From Clostridia bacterium (GTDB taxonomy: Bacteria > Bacillota_A > Clostridia > Oscillospirales > SIG627): 8,548 nt of DNA. The stretch spans positions 1-8,548 of the forward strand of contig JAFVYT010000218.1 in the NCBI GenBank assembly GCA_017508505.1, read 5' to 3'. Both the position numbers and the translations under genes were made by a program. Shown here one piece after another: positions 1 to 7,318 of this stretch (positions are counted from its first letter, which is position 1; every line of letters starts with the position of its first letter). The notes beneath the pieces are model-generated. The model was given only the letters and a program-made list of their open reading frames with translations. It was not told the origin of the DNA and ran no database searches.

Positions 1-400
1 AAAAGAGGAACAGGGCGGCGATGGCAAACTGGAAGATCAGCTTCTGCATCGCGGTCAGACCCTTATTTTGCTTTTTGACAAATTTGACAAAGTCGTCGAT
101 AAAGCCAACGGCACCGTACAGCACCATCATCAAAAGCACCTTCCAAAGGTCCGTTTCCCCACTTTGGAGGGAGAGCGGAAGTCCAAAGGCAAGGGTTGTG
201 ACGAGGATGGCACCGATAAAGAAGAGCCCGCCCATCGTTGGGGTTCCCTCCTTGGATTTGTGCCAGCGGGGGCCGATCTCCAAAATGGTCTGTCCCATTT
301 TGATTCGCATCAGAAAGGGGATCCATTTTTTCTCAAAGAGAAAGGTCAGAACCAGGGTCAATAAAAATGCGCCGATCAAAACGTAGATTTCGGGTTTCAT
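1..400 (-). CDS. mraY: MraY, phospho-N-acetylmuramoyl-pentapeptide transferase (5' part, runs off the window)
   Basis: This is an integral membrane enzyme that transfers phospho-MurNAc-pentapeptide from UDP to undecaprenyl phosphate, giving lipid I on the inner face of the membrane. The frame is open from the ATG at 400-398 to the window edge, so 133 residues are visible, roughly 40% of the usual length. Seen directly: a first hydrophobic segment at about residues 4-22, the family motif GPRWHKSKEGTPTMGG at 43-58, further hydrophobic stretches at about 58-75 and 87-101, and the aspartate pair in GFIDDFVK (D102, D103) followed by KKQNKGLTAMQK, which matches the first conserved Asp-Asp motif of MraY. 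The start is supported by an AGAGGA ribosome binding site just upstream and by a 4-nt ATGA overlap with the murF stop, implying translational coupling. MurF makes its substrate. The call is secure; only the C-terminal part is unseen. Confidence 0.96.
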   Translation of the reverse strand, partial: MKPEIYVLIGAFLLTLVLTFLFEKKWIPFLMRIKMGQTILEIGPRWHKSKEGTPTMGGLFFIGAILVTTLAFGLPLSLQSGETDLWKVLLMMVLYGAVGFIDDFVKFVKKQNKGLTAMQKLIFQFAIAALFLF

Positions 401-1770
401 GATTCCTCTTCTCCAAGGCCGCAAAGGCTCATTACGTCCTCTAATTTCATTCTTCTGCTGGCTTTAAACAATACGGTATCCCCGGGCAAAAGGCTTTTTT
501 TCAGTGCCTCGGCGAGCTGCTGTGCATCAATGGAATTGGAAACGGCATCCTTGGCCATCCCCGCCTCCAGAGCACCGAGCATGGTGTGGTAGCTTGCCTT
601 GCCGTAGGTAAAAAGGCGGGCGGTGCCGATCTCAAAGGCCTTTGCACCGACTTTTTTATGAGAGGCCTCCGCAAGATGCCCAAGCTCCAGCATATCTCCG
701 AGCACGGCGATCTTGCGTCCCTCGGAAAGATTCAAAACGTTCAGGGAGGCCTCCATGGATTCGGGAGAGGCGTTGTAGCAATCCGCAATCACCCGAATAC
801 CGCCCTTTTCATAGATCCTCTGACGAAGACCCGTAGGAGCGTAGCTGAGAAGTCCCTCCTGAATGTGATCCTCGGAAAGGTCGGAAACCAGTCCGACGGC
901 CACGGCAAAAAGTGCGTTCTTGATAAAGTGATCTCCGACGGCGGGCACGGTGACCCGAAACTCACGTCTTGAGGCGATCACGTCAAAGGCCAGATGGTCC
1001 GCGGCCTTGTAGATGTCCAAGGGGTAAATGTCGTTGCCCGAATGAAAGCCCACGTAGATCACCCGATACCCCTCCAGCATCGCCTTTACCTTGTCCGAGC
1101 GAAGAAGCGGCTCGTCACCGTCCAAAATGATGGTGCTTCCCTTCTCCATTCCCGCAAGGATCTCAAGCTTTGCCTCCAGGATCCCCTCTCGGGAGCCGAG
1201 CAGCTCCATATGAGAGGTTCCGATGTTGGTGATGACCGCAAGGTTGGGTCGGACGAGCCCCGTCAGGTACTCGATCTCGCCCTTGCCGCTCATTCCCATT
1301 TCACAGACAACGGCCTCGCATCCCTGGTCAATGCGGATCAGGGTGATGGGAACTCCAACGTGGTTGTTGAGATTTCCCGTGGTAAAATGGGTCTTATATT
1401 TCTGCTTCAAAACCGAAGCGATCAATTCCTTTGTGGTGGTTTTCCCCACGGAGCCCGTGACGCCGACGGTAAAGCGAGGGTTGACCCTTTTTTTCCAGTA
1501 GGCGGACAGAAGTCCCAAGGCAACGAGGGTATCGCTGACCAAAATATGATCCTGCCCCACCACCATTTCCTCGGTGATGACGGCGGCGCACTTTCCTGCA
1601 AGGGAAGGAATGAAGTCGTGCCCGTCAAAGCGCTCTCCCCGAAGGGCAATGAATATGTCCCCCTCCCCGATCCTGCGGGAGTCGGTGGATACGCCGTGGA
1701 TGACGGTATCGCCGTTTCCGTGGAGGGCTCCTCCGACGGCATGGGCAATCTCAGACAGTGTGAGCATCAT
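397..1770 (-). CDS. murF: MurF, UDP-MurNAc-tripeptide:D-alanyl-D-alanine ligase
   Basis: A cytoplasmic ATP-dependent ligase that adds D-Ala-D-Ala to UDP-MurNAc-tripeptide, the last soluble precursor step. At 457 aa it has normal length. The N-terminal UDP-binding domain carries STDSRRIGEGDIFIALRG (28-45). The central ATPase domain has the P-loop GSVGKTTTK (106-114), NNHVGVPIT (135-143), EMGMSGKGEI (157-166) and TNIGTSHMELLG (181-192). The C-terminal domain has DCYNASPESM (330-339), VLGDMLELG (356-364) and LFKASRRMKLE (434-444), the usual MurF set. The protein opens with two Met codons (1770-1768 and 1767-1765). The first has the better spacing, about 11 nt from the GGAG inside the last codons of murE. 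The gap to murE is only 6 nt and the stop overlaps the mraY start, so the three genes are very likely one transcript. Confidence 0.97.
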   Translation of the reverse strand: MMLTLSEIAHAVGGALHGNGDTVIHGVSTDSRRIGEGDIFIALRGERFDGHDFIPSLAGKCAAVITEEMVVGQDHILVSDTLVALGLLSAYWKKRVNPRFTVGVTGSVGKTTTKELIASVLKQKYKTHFTTGNLNNHVGVPITLIRIDQGCEAVVCEMGMSGKGEIEYLTGLVRPNLAVITNIGTSHMELLGSREGILEAKLEILAGMEKGSTIILDGDEPLLRSDKVKAMLEGYRVIYVGFHSGNDIYPLDIYKAADHLAFDVIASRREFRVTVPAVGDHFIKNALFAVAVGLVSDLSEDHIQEGLLSYAPTGLRQRIYEKGGIRVIADCYNASPESMEASLNVLNLSEGRKIAVLGDMLELGHLAEASHKKVGAKAFEIGTARLFTYGKASYHTMLGALEAGMAKDAVSNSIDAQQLAEALKKSLLPGDTVLFKASRRMKLEDVMSLCGLGEEES

Positions 1771-1776
1771 AATCGT

Positions 1777-3237
1777 TTATTCTCCGATATATTCTAAAAC
1801 AATCTTTCTTTCCGAATAGTCGTGCTTTCCCGTTTTGTCGATCTCGTACTCCTCGTGGCCCTTTCCCGCCAAGAGGATAACGTCGCCCTCTCGGGCGTTG
1901 TCCAGAGCGAAGTGAATGGCCTCGGTACGGTTCTCGATGGTAACGTACTCCGTTTTCACATCCTGCATTCCCGCCAGGATATCGGTGATGATGGCGCTTT
2001 TTTCCTCCGTACGGGAATTGTCGGAGGTGACGATGACGAAATCGCTTTTTTCGCAGGCGATCCTGCCCATGATGGGACGTTTGGTACGGTCCCGATCGCC
2101 GCCGCACCCGAAGAGGGTGATCAATCTCCCCTTGGTAAAGCCCCGCAGGGTGGAAAGGATGTTCTCCAGCGCGTCTGGGGTATGGGCAAAGTCAATGAAG
2201 ACGGAATAGGGCGTTTTGGTGGGAATCCGCTCGATCCTGCCCTTGACTCCCTCCATCCCCGCCAGAGCGCTTGATACGATGGGGAGCGGGATGCCGCATT
2301 CCGCAGCGCAGGAGGCGGCGGCAAGGGAGTTGTAGATATTGAAGCTTCCGGGGATGGGAAGGAACAGCTCCTCCCTGCCCAGAGGGGTACGCATCAGATA
2401 CTGAATGCCGTGGGGATCGTGGGAGAAGATCTCCTCGCAGGCGTAGTCTGCCTTTTCCGAGCTGGCGGAATAGCTGACGGTGCGACAGGGAACGTCTCGG
2501 CTCATCTCCTGATAGGCGGGGTCGTCCTGATTGAGAATGCCCAATTCCGAAACGGAGAAGAGCTTCTTTTTTGCCTGCAGGTACTCCTCCATCGTCTGAT
2601 GGAAGTCGATGTGGTCGCGGGTCAGGTTCGTAAAGATGCCCACGTCAAAGCGGATGCCTGCGAGCTTGTTGAGGGCGAGGGCGTGGCTGGAGGTCTCCAT
2701 AATGACCGTATCGACCCCTGCGGTGCGCATCGCATCGAAAAGCTCGTAAAGCAGCTCCGGATCGGGGGTGGTCAGAAAGGCAGCCTTGGCATCCACGGGG
2801 TATTCCTCATCCCCCACCAGATACTTTGTGGTGCCGATCAGCCCCGTCTTATGCCCCGCCTTTTCAAAAATGGCCTTGAGCATAAAGGAGGTGGTGGTTT
2901 TTCCGTTGGTGCCGGTGATGCCGATGATGCGACCGAAGCTCTTTTCCGGATGGGAATAGAAATTGGCCAAGATCAGCGGAAGCGCGGCACGGGTGTCCGC
3001 CACGAGAACGTAGGGCACGTCTCCCTCGGGACGGCTCTGGCAGACCGAGACGGCGGCACCTGCGGCGTGGGCGGCGGGCACCCAGGTCACCCCGTCCACC
3101 TTCAGTCCCTTCAGGGCCACGAAGGCACTGCCCTCTGTGATTTTTCGGCTATCGGAGGAAACGGCGCGGATCGGAAGATCCGGATCGGCGTGCCATTCCA
3201 AAACGGCAACGTTTTCCATCAGCTTTGAAAGTGTCAT
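1777..3237 (-). CDS. murE: MurE, UDP-MurNAc-L-Ala-D-Glu ligase, probably meso-diaminopimelate-adding
   Basis: A cytoplasmic Mur ligase that adds the third stem-peptide residue to UDP-MurNAc-L-Ala-D-Glu. Length is 486 aa, normal for the family. Visible motifs in order: SSDSRKITEGSAFVALKG (27-44), P-loop TGTNGKTTT (108-116), FLTTPDP (154-160), METSSHAL (180-187), FTNLTRDHIDFH (202-213), AKKKLF with K223 as the expected carbamylated lysine, DFAHTPDALENIL (349-361) and GCGGDRDRTKRPIMG (377-391). Residues matching the DAP-binding set of E. coli MurE are present: R387, N407, R409, G458 and E462. The signature that is normally DNPR reads DNSR here (406-409): the arginine that reads the DAP carboxylate is kept but the proline is replaced. 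I therefore infer meso-DAP use, with lysine or another diamino acid less likely. The start has an ideal AAGGAGG (3246-3252), 8 nt from the ATG. It lies 25 nt after the PBP stop. Confidence 0.96.
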   Translation of the reverse strand: MTLSKLMENVAVLEWHADPDLPIRAVSSDSRKITEGSAFVALKGLKVDGVTWVPAAHAAGAAVSVCQSRPEGDVPYVLVADTRAALPLILANFYSHPEKSFGRIIGITGTNGKTTTSFMLKAIFEKAGHKTGLIGTTKYLVGDEEYPVDAKAAFLTTPDPELLYELFDAMRTAGVDTVIMETSSHALALNKLAGIRFDVGIFTNLTRDHIDFHQTMEEYLQAKKKLFSVSELGILNQDDPAYQEMSRDVPCRTVSYSASSEKADYACEEIFSHDPHGIQYLMRTPLGREELFLPIPGSFNIYNSLAAASCAAECGIPLPIVSSALAGMEGVKGRIERIPTKTPYSVFIDFAHTPDALENILSTLRGFTKGRLITLFGCGGDRDRTKRPIMGRIACEKSDFVIVTSDNSRTEEKSAIITDILAGMQDVKTEYVTIENRTEAIHFALDNAREGDVILLAGKGHEEYEIDKTGKHDYSERKIVLEYIGE

Positions 3238-3258
3238 ACGCTTTTCCTCCTTGTTTAC

Positions 3259-3277
3259 GGGGTTAATCCGTAACCCC
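3259..3277 (-). repeat. Small hairpin over the PBP stop codon, just before the murE ribosome binding site
   Basis: A perfect 7-bp inverted repeat, GGGGTTA / TAACCCC with a 5-nt loop, covers the last codons and TAA stop of the PBP gene. It ends 6 nt before the AAGGAGG of murE (3246-3252). There is no T-tract after it, so it is not an intrinsic terminator. Ribosomes terminating on the PBP would melt it, so it could tune murE translation or protect a processed 3' end. That role is inference; the repeat itself is read directly. Confidence 0.5.
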
Positions 3278-5605
3278 TTCGAAATGTCTGAAATCGACGG
3301 TGATCACCGTTCCCGGGAGCACCTTTTCTCCCTCGGGGATGCTTTGCTTGACGGCGGTGGCACCCTCCACGGAGGAGAGCGTTCCCGTTTCGATCTCAAT
3401 GTTCAGTCCTGCATTGATGAGGGCGCGGTTGGCATTTGCGGCGCTGAGGCCGATCACATTCGGCACGGTGACGGTGGCTTCATTGAGCCCTTGCTCCGTA
3501 TAGAGATACACCTTACCGCCCTCCAGCACTCGCGTTCCTGCGGCGGGAGACTGGGCCACAACGTTGTTGCCGTTTCCTACAACCTCGTACTGGACTCCCT
3601 TCCCCTCCAGGTTGCTGGAGACGTATGCAAGTGTCTTACCCGTGTAGTCGGGGATGACGGCACCGAGCTCGGCCTTTTCCTCCTCGGTGTATTCCGGCTC
3701 TACGCCAAGATACGGCAATACCTCTGCCATAATCTTGGCAACGTAGGGTGCGGCAACGGTGGAGCCATAGTAGTTTCCGACGGGCTCGTCCACCAGAAGG
3801 ATCACGGCCACCTCGGGCTTATCCGCGGGAGCGAAGGCCACGCAGGAGGAAACATAGAACTTTTCCTCACCCTGACTGATCTCGGTTTTGGTGGAGGTAC
3901 CGGTTTTTGCGGCGATCTTATAGCCCTTGACGGCGGCGTTTCGGTTGCCGCCCTCATCCTCTACGCTTCGGTAGAGGTATTCCCAAATGATCTCGCAGTT
4001 TTCCGTGGAGATCACCTGACGCTTGGTTTCGGTGCCGTAGCTTTCCACCACGTTGCCGTCGGCATCCAGACGCGCCTTCAATACGTGAGGCGTAACCAGA
4101 TATCCACCGTTTGCCACGGCGCAGATAGCGCGGAGGTGGGAGATGGGAGTAACCTTAAAGTTCTGACCGAAGGCGGCCACGGCGGCGTCGACTCCGGAAT
4201 AGGTATCAGGATTAAAGAAGAGGTTGGAGGTCTCGCCGAAGATGTCCACCTCGGTGGTTTCGTTATAGCCGAAGGCCTTGTAATACTTATAGAACAGATC
4301 CTTTCCGAGGCGCTGGCTCATCTCAACGAAGAAGGGGTTGCAGGAAAAGCCCAGCGCACCCTCGAAGGTCAGGTTTCCGTGACCGGACAGCTTGTGGCAA
4401 TGGATGGGCTTGGAAAGCCCGGGAATGCGGATGTAGCCGGTACAACGGAAGGTTTCCGAGGGAGACACGAGGTTTTCCTCCAGAACCATTGCGGAGGTGA
4501 TGATTTTAAAGGTGGAGCCGGGCTCGTAGAGCTCGGTCACAGCCTTGTTCTTCCAAAGCTCGGTAAGAAGTTCGACCTTTTTGTCCTTTTTCTCCTCTTC
4601 GGTGCCCTCGAAGGCGTCCAGCAATGCCTCGGAAACGGCATCCAGCGTATAGGGGTCGTTTAAGTCAAAGTCGGGCTTGGTGGCCATTCCCAGAATCTCA
4701 CCGGTATTCACATCCATCACGATTCCCGCTACACGGTTTCGCGCCTGAGAATCCGAAAGGGCCTCCTCCAAATAGTTTTCAAGGATGCTTTGAACCGTCC
4801 AGTCCACCGTCAATAAAACGTCGGAGCCGTCGATGGCATCCACGTAGCTTTCGTACTTGGTGCTCATATCGTTTCCGTGGGCGTCCTTGGCGGAAACAAT
4901 CTTTCCGTTTTCACCCGTAAGAAGCTCATCATAGTACGCCTCCACACCCGAAAGGCCGTAGCCGTCCACGCCCGTAAAGCCGATGATGTGGCTGGCAAGG
5001 TCGGCGTAGGGGTAATAGCGCTTGGACTCCTCGGCAAAATGGATCATATTGCCGTATTTTTTGGAAGCAACCATCTCCTTGATGGGAGCGGTATCCTCCA
5101 ATTCCACCTGCTTTTTGATCGTTTCATCCGCACGGGTCTTTTTGGCGGCCTTTTCCAGAATGGTATCCCGCTCCACTCCGAGGCGCTCGGAAAGCTCGTT
5201 TGCAATGTCCTCGGCCACAGTCAGGGAGGGATTCTCAAAGAGAGCCAGAAGGCGGGTGCGCTCAGCCTTTTTCTCCTCGCTGTCCCGAATGGTCTCGAGC
5301 AGTCCCTCCACGAATTCCGCAACCGTTTCATTGGGAATGGTATTGGGGGAGATGAAGACACGCTCCACGGTGGTACTGATGGCAAGCACCTTCATATTGC
5401 GGTCGTAGATGGTACCGCGCTTGGCCAAAATGACCGTCTCCTTGGTGTATTGGCTGACGGTATTGGCCTGATACTGATCAAAGCGGATGATCTGAAGGTA
5501 AAAGAGTCGGCCAACGAGGATCGCGCTTGCCAGAATGAACGCAATCATAATGACCGTGCAGCGCTTATTCAATTTCAGCCTGCCCGGCTGCAGATTATCC
5601 AGCAT
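3263..5605 (-). CDS. Class B penicillin-binding protein (peptidoglycan D,D-transpeptidase, FtsI/SpoVD/PBP2B type) with two PASTA domains
   Basis: A membrane-anchored transpeptidase that cross-links peptidoglycan, expected at the division septum with FtsW and FtsL. Length is 780 aa. It has a short cytoplasmic tail, one membrane helix at about 17-40, then RGTIYDRN (63-70), the start of the class B dimerisation domain, with a charged helical insertion at about 95-180. SKRYYPYADLASHIIGFTG lies at 194-212. The transpeptidase domain has all three active-site motifs: STFK (364-367, nucleophile S364), SCN (421-423) and KTGT (567-570). Two PASTA domains follow, at about 649-705 and 711-773. The position between ftsL and murE is that of ftsI/pbpB/spoVD. 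Two PASTA repeats and a vegetative-looking promoter (5632-5661) favour a PBP2B-like division role over a strictly sporulation SpoVD, but the sequence alone does not decide this, so no symbol is given. The start has AAGGAGGA (5610-5617), 4 nt from the ATG. Confidence 0.95.
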   Translation of the reverse strand: MLDNLQPGRLKLNKRCTVIMIAFILASAILVGRLFYLQIIRFDQYQANTVSQYTKETVILAKRGTIYDRNMKVLAISTTVERVFISPNTIPNETVAEFVEGLLETIRDSEEKKAERTRLLALFENPSLTVAEDIANELSERLGVERDTILEKAAKKTRADETIKKQVELEDTAPIKEMVASKKYGNMIHFAEESKRYYPYADLASHIIGFTGVDGYGLSGVEAYYDELLTGENGKIVSAKDAHGNDMSTKYESYVDAIDGSDVLLTVDWTVQSILENYLEEALSDSQARNRVAGIVMDVNTGEILGMATKPDFDLNDPYTLDAVSEALLDAFEGTEEEKKDKKVELLTELWKNKAVTELYEPGSTFKIITSAMVLEENLVSPSETFRCTGYIRIPGLSKPIHCHKLSGHGNLTFEGALGFSCNPFFVEMSQRLGKDLFYKYYKAFGYNETTEVDIFGETSNLFFNPDTYSGVDAAVAAFGQNFKVTPISHLRAICAVANGGYLVTPHVLKARLDADGNVVESYGTETKRQVISTENCEIIWEYLYRSVEDEGGNRNAAVKGYKIAAKTGTSTKTEISQGEEKFYVSSCVAFAPADKPEVAVILLVDEPVGNYYGSTVAAPYVAKIMAEVLPYLGVEPEYTEEEKAELGAVIPDYTGKTLAYVSSNLEGKGVQYEVVGNGNNVVAQSPAAGTRVLEGGKVYLYTEQGLNEATVTVPNVIGLSAANANRALINAGLNIEIETGTLSSVEGATAVKQSIPEGEKVLPGTVITVDFRHFEGVTD

Positions 5606-5631
5606 ACGCTCCTCCTTTTTTTCTTTCTATG

Positions 5632-5661
5632 ATAACACAAAAGGGGTGTCTATATTGTCAA
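5632..5661 (-). promoter_or_regulatory. Candidate sigma-A promoter for the PBP gene
   Basis: On the minus strand a perfect -35 hexamer TTGACA (5656-5661) is followed after 18 nt by TGTTAT (5632-5637), which matches 4 of 6 positions of TATAAT. Transcription would start near 5625, leaving a short leader of about 20 nt that contains the AAGGAGGA site. It sits in the only long gap (149 nt) between ftsL and murF, which fits an internal promoter for PBP-murE-murF-mraY. The -35 is strong and the -10 mediocre, so regulation or weak basal activity is plausible. No sporulation sigma-E-like pair was recognised. Confidence 0.5.
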
Positions 5662-5696
5662 AACGAGTAAAGGACTCCTTTACTCGTTTTGGCAAT
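5654..5696. repeat. 43-nt near-perfect palindrome overlapping the PBP promoter -35 box
   Basis: Arms 5654-5674 and 5676-5696 are reverse complements around a single central base (5675), with one mismatch (5658 against 5692). The uninterrupted core is 16 bp on each side. The minus-strand distal arm contains the TTGACA -35 hexamer. A dyad this long and this placed could be a repressor operator. As RNA it would form a long hairpin with UUUU on the 3' side of its stem, so a weak, possibly bidirectional, terminator upstream of the PBP promoter is the main alternative. The palindrome is read directly; the function is open. Confidence 0.7.
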
Positions 5697-5717
5697 GAAA
5701 CCGATCCTTTTTCATTG
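5693..5717 (-). repeat. Second short hairpin in the ftsL-PBP gap
   Basis: An 8-bp inverted repeat, CAATGAAA / TTTCATTG with a 9-nt loop, is read directly at 5693-5700 and 5710-5717. It shares bases 5693-5696 with the outer end of the large palindrome, so the two RNA structures cannot both form completely. Nothing else in the rest of the gap (5718-5754) is recognisable. Confidence 0.45.
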
Positions 5718-5754
5718 ATATTCGATTGGGACCTCTTTTATTCCGTTGTCCCCT

Positions 5755-6360
5755 TTATTTGCCAAAGAGGCGATCCCAAAGAGATTTTTCCTCTTCCTCG
5801 ACCTCTTGCCAAACCTCCTTCTCCTCCGTCACGGAAACGTACTTCTTGGGAAGGGTTGAGGCGGCAACCATACCGTATTCCTGAGTGGCGATGCGCTCGA
5901 CCTCGTCCAAATCGTACTTGTTCTCCAGTTGAACCTCGAGCTGGGTCACCTCCTCCTTCATTCCTGCGATCTCGGATTCCATAGTATCAATGGAGTGAGA
6001 ATATTCCTCGATCTGCACGTAAAGGGAAAGCATATACATAAACACCGCGGCAATGAGAACGCAGGAAACGATCATTGCCAAGGGCACGGGCTTGGTACGG
6101 GCGGTAGCGCGGGTGACGACCTTCGCACCGCGGTCCTCCTCAGCCTTGGCCTCGGCGGCAGGGGTCTCAAGGAGACGGCGGTTGAGCTTATTTAAGTTTT
6201 TCGAGATTCGCTGATCGGCATCCACGGTATCGGGGTGAGTCTCACGGGGGCGAACCTTGGGGCTGTAGGAATCGGCAACGTGTGCCTCCTCCCGCTTTCC
6301 TGCAAGAGAAGAAGCGGCCTCCTCGGCCTCCCGGGTCTTTTTCCGGTACATGGTATCCAT
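5755..6360 (-). CDS. ftsL: FtsL-like cell-division protein (septum formation initiator family)
   Basis: FtsL is a bitopic divisome protein that pairs with DivIC/FtsB and DivIB/FtsQ and activates the septal PBP-FtsW synthase. The identification rests on position (directly after rsmH, before the class B PBP) and architecture. There is a charged cytoplasmic N-terminus (about 1-90), one membrane helix (about 92-114), and a heptad-like coiled coil (about 116-150). The coil ends in DLDEVERIATQEYGM (150-164), which closely resembles the conserved end of the FtsL/DivIC domain. At 201 aa it is long for FtsL, often 90-130 aa. The excess is the unstructured, Lys/Glu/Arg-rich N-tail and an acidic C-tail (about 178-192) ending in SLWDRLFGK. 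The first ATG (6360-6358) is chosen because GGAGGA (6367-6372) lies 6 nt upstream; an in-frame Met at residue 4 is a less well-spaced alternative. It lies 25 nt after the rsmH stop. Confidence 0.85.
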   Translation of the reverse strand: MDTMYRKKTREAEEAASSLAGKREEAHVADSYSPKVRPRETHPDTVDADQRISKNLNKLNRRLLETPAAEAKAEEDRGAKVVTRATARTKPVPLAMIVSCVLIAAVFMYMLSLYVQIEEYSHSIDTMESEIAGMKEEVTQLEVQLENKYDLDEVERIATQEYGMVAASTLPKKYVSVTEEKEVWQEVEEEEKSLWDRLFGK

Positions 6361-6385
6361 GGCGTATCCTCCGTTTTATGATTTG

Positions 6386-7318
6386 TCAGAGCTTTTCCGC
6401 TACCCTCAGCTTTGCACTGCGGCTTCGGGGATTTTCCTCCTCCTCTTCCTTGGAGGGGAGGATGGGCTTTCGGGTCAGATTCTTTAATTTCGGTACAAAG
6501 CCGCACACACAAACGGGAAAGTCCCGTGGGCAAGTGCAGCCCTCGATATAGCCTCGGATGCACTCCTTGACCACCCGATCCTCCAAGGAGTGAAAGGTGA
6601 TGACCGAAAGACGTCCGCCGGGCTTCAGGTGCTCCACCAGCTGCTCCAGCACCCTCGGAATCACATCCAATTCGCGGTTGACCTCAATGCGAATGGCCTG
6701 AAAGCTGCGACGTGCGGGGTGCTTGCCCTCAAAGCGCTCCTTTGGGGGAAAGGCTGATTTGATGATCTCCGCGAGTTCCAGAGTGGTTTCGATGGGCTTT
6801 TTCTCCCTTTCACGGACAATGGCACGGGCGATGGCAGAGGCTCTCTTTTCCTCCCCATAATCCCGCAAAATCCGACACAGATCGTTTTGAGAATAGGTGT
6901 TGACCACCTCTTTTGCCGAAAGGGGGGCGGTTCTGTCCATCCGCATATCGAGCTCTGCGTCGTGATGGTACGAAAAGCCGCGCTCCGGCGTATCCAGCTG
7001 ATAAGAGGAAACACCCAGATCGATCATAGCGCCGTCAATCCCGTCGGGACAGAGACGGGAAAGATGGGCACCTGCTTCTTCAAAATTTGCGTGGATCAAC
7101 TCGTACTTCCCTTCGTAAGGGGCAAGGACCTTCTTTGCGTTTTCAATCGCGTCCCGGTCCTGATCAAAGGCAATCAGCCGTCCCGTGGTCAATTTGGACA
7201 GGACCAACGAGGCGTGCCCTCCTCCCCCGAGGGTGCAATCCACGTACACCCCATCGGGCTTGACCGCAAGTCCGTCGACGGTCTCGTAAAAAAGGACGCT
7301 CTTATGGGAAAAGGCCAT
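6386..7318 (-). CDS. rsmH: RsmH (MraW), 16S rRNA (cytosine-1402-N4)-methyltransferase
   Basis: A SAM-dependent enzyme that methylates N4 of C1402 in the 16S rRNA P-site region; it is a fixed member of dcw clusters although it acts on the ribosome. Length is 310 aa, as expected. The N-terminal substrate-binding opening HKSVLFYETVDGL lies at 5-17, then SAM motif I DCTLGGGGH (27-35), FDQD (51-54), DLGVSSYQLD (100-109), RGFSYHHDAELDMRMD (113-128), HPARRSFQAIRIEVN (200-214) and ITFHSLEDR (240-248). A cysteine-rich CTCPRDFPVCVCG (261-273) near the C-terminus is common in the family. The start overlaps the mraZ stop by one base (TGATG), with AGAGG inside the mraZ coding end as ribosome binding site, so translation is probably coupled to mraZ. 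Confidence 0.97.
   Translation of the reverse strand: MAFSHKSVLFYETVDGLAVKPDGVYVDCTLGGGGHASLVLSKLTTGRLIAFDQDRDAIENAKKVLAPYEGKYELIHANFEEAGAHLSRLCPDGIDGAMIDLGVSSYQLDTPERGFSYHHDAELDMRMDRTAPLSAKEVVNTYSQNDLCRILRDYGEEKRASAIARAIVREREKKPIETTLELAEIIKSAFPPKERFEGKHPARRSFQAIRIEVNRELDVIPRVLEQLVEHLKPGGRLSVITFHSLEDRVVKECIRGYIEGCTCPRDFPVCVCGFVPKLKNLTRKPILPSKEEEEENPRSRSAKLRVAEKL

Noticed and set aside
994..1797. Other long plus-strand frames opposite murF, murE, rsmH and coaD
   Set aside because: Same mirror-frame effect; the minus-strand proteins are well supported end to end, and these frames show no motifs and do not follow the operon spacing.
3137..4663. A 508-codon open frame on the plus strand antisense to the PBP and the start of murE
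   Set aside because: It lies opposite genes with full family motifs, has no recognisable domain, and its composition looks like a mirror of codon bias in the opposite strand.
5535..5984. Plus-strand open frame spanning the ftsL-PBP gap
   Set aside because: It crosses the PBP N-terminus, the palindrome and the ftsL C-terminus; the product has no coherent domain and the overlap with regulatory structure explains the sequence.
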